Shown here: piece after piece, positions 15,530 through 16,073 of the stretch
Layout: every line of letters starts with the position of its first letter
How positions within the stretch are numbered: the stretch's first letter is position 1
DNA from: CAYZJD01 sp964478455
GTDB taxonomy: Bacteria; Acidobacteriota; Terriglobia; Bryobacterales; Bryobacteraceae
NCBI GenBank assembly: GCA_964478455.1
Contig: CAYZJD010000066.1
Location: 1 to 16,073, forward strand
Length of the DNA stretch: 16,073 bases
Reading direction: 5' to 3'
Position numbers and translations under genes: made by a program
Notes under the pieces: generated by a model
Told to the model about the DNA's origin: nothing
Database searches by the model: none
The model's input: the letters and a program-made list of their open reading frames with translations, nothing else

Positions 15530-16073
15530 ATGAGTCAAAAGCACCGGGTGGTTGTGGTCGGCCTGGGCAAACGCGGCATGCACCATGCCCTCGCCTTTCA
15601 GGCCAACCCCGCCTTCGAGGTGGTTGGCCTCTGCGACGTGGATCAGGCCCGGCTAGAGGCGGCCGCCGCCAAGCTCAAAGCCCCCGTCACGGGCACGGAC
15701 GCGCTGGATGTCGCGCTGGAGGCCCGCCCCGACGTCTTCTGCTTCTGCACCCTTCCCAACGTGCGCGCCAACATGATCCGCATCGGCATCGCCAGCGGCG
15801 CCCGCTTCATCGCCATGGAGAAGCCCATCGCGCTGTCGAGCGAAGAGGCCATGGAGATCCGGAAGATGCTGAGCGAGAGTGGGGTGCGGGCCGTCGTCAG
15901 CCACCAGCACCGCTACGGGGAGCATTACCGGAAGGTGAGGGAGACCATCCGGAGCGGCGCGCTCGGCCGCATCCACACCGTTTACGCCACGGCCCCCGGC
16001 TGGATGATGCACCTGCTCAGCCACTTGATCGACTACATGCGCTGGTACAACGGCGAGGCTGAAGCCGAATGGG
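15530..16073 (+). CDS. Gfo/Idh/MocA-family oxidoreductase (3' end cut by window)
   Basis: The first 181 residues of an open frame run off the right edge. The Rossmann fold begins 'HRVVVVGLGKRGMHHALAF' with the GxGxxG-type NAD(P) loop at 11-16 and the acidic end of beta-2 in 'VGLCDVD' (32-38). The catalytic motif is 'MEKPIAL' (E97-K98-P99). The family's second catalytic region begins at 'HLLSHLIDYMRWYNG' (161-175), with H165 and D168 in the usual HxxD position. The start is the ATG at 15530, with TGAGGG (15517-15522) at good spacing; the first T of that motif belongs to the aminotransferase stop. An ATG at 15516 opens only a five-codon frame. The reaction is expected to be NAD(P)-dependent oxidation or reduction of a sugar hydroxyl. 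Full-length members are about 330-450 aa, so roughly half is missing. Confidence 0.88.
   Translation, partial: MSQKHRVVVVGLGKRGMHHALAFQANPAFEVVGLCDVDQARLEAAAAKLKAPVTGTDALDVALEARPDVFCFCTLPNVRANMIRIGIASGARFIAMEKPIALSSEEAMEIRKMLSESGVRAVVSHQHRYGEHYRKVRETIRSGALGRIHTVYATAPGWMMHLLSHLIDYMRWYNGEAEAEW

Overview
The window is GC-rich, densely coded bacterial DNA. The best guess is an acidobacterium of the Bryobacterales/Solibacter kind. The clue is a very large TonB-dependent receptor with an N-terminal carboxypeptidase-regulatory-like (CnaB/CarboxypepD_reg) domain and no SusD partner beside it, surrounded by secreted glycoside hydrolases, a UroD-like protein and a Gfo/Idh/MocA oxidoreductase. This is inferred from gene content; there is no rRNA or other phylogenetic marker.

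Layout. A regulator gene reads leftward (32-1162). A 362-bp divergent control region follows (1163-1524). After it all genes read rightward: TonB-dependent receptor (1525-4977), secreted DUF6259-like glycosidase candidate (5000-7384), UroD/methyltransferase-fold protein (7423-8538), GH106-type alpha-L-rhamnosidase candidate with a Tat signal (8592-11579), AraA/L-fucose-isomerase-like sugar isomerase (11598-13085), MFS transporter of the hexuronate/anion:cation symporter type (13082-14308), DegT-family PLP enzyme (14395-15519), and a Gfo/Idh/MocA dehydrogenase cut by the window edge (15530-16073). Gaps between the rightward genes are 22, 38, 53, 18, -4, 86 and 10 bp, so they probably form one long operon, perhaps with a secondary start in the 86-bp gap.

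How it may work together (inference). The locus looks like a SusD-less polysaccharide-utilisation locus. The receptor would bring a glycan or oligosaccharide across the outer membrane. The two exported hydrolases would cut it, with GH106 pointing to alpha-L-rhamnose or a similar deoxysugar. The MFS protein would take the product into the cytoplasm. The isomerase, the dehydrogenase/aminotransferase pair and possibly the UroD-like protein would process it there. No rhamnose isomerase, kinase or aldolase of the standard pathway lies in the window.

The most unusual parts are at the left end. The regulator joins an IclR-type winged-helix DNA-binding domain to a periplasmic-binding-protein (LacI/RbsB-like) sensor domain. 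The control region holds two related 17-bp GTTC...GAAC palindromes, a third unrelated palindrome, and an 11-bp perfect hairpin just ahead of the receptor's ribosome binding site whose 5' arm can also form a small alternative hairpin. No tRNA, rRNA, CRISPR array, insertion sequence or convincing intrinsic terminator was seen.
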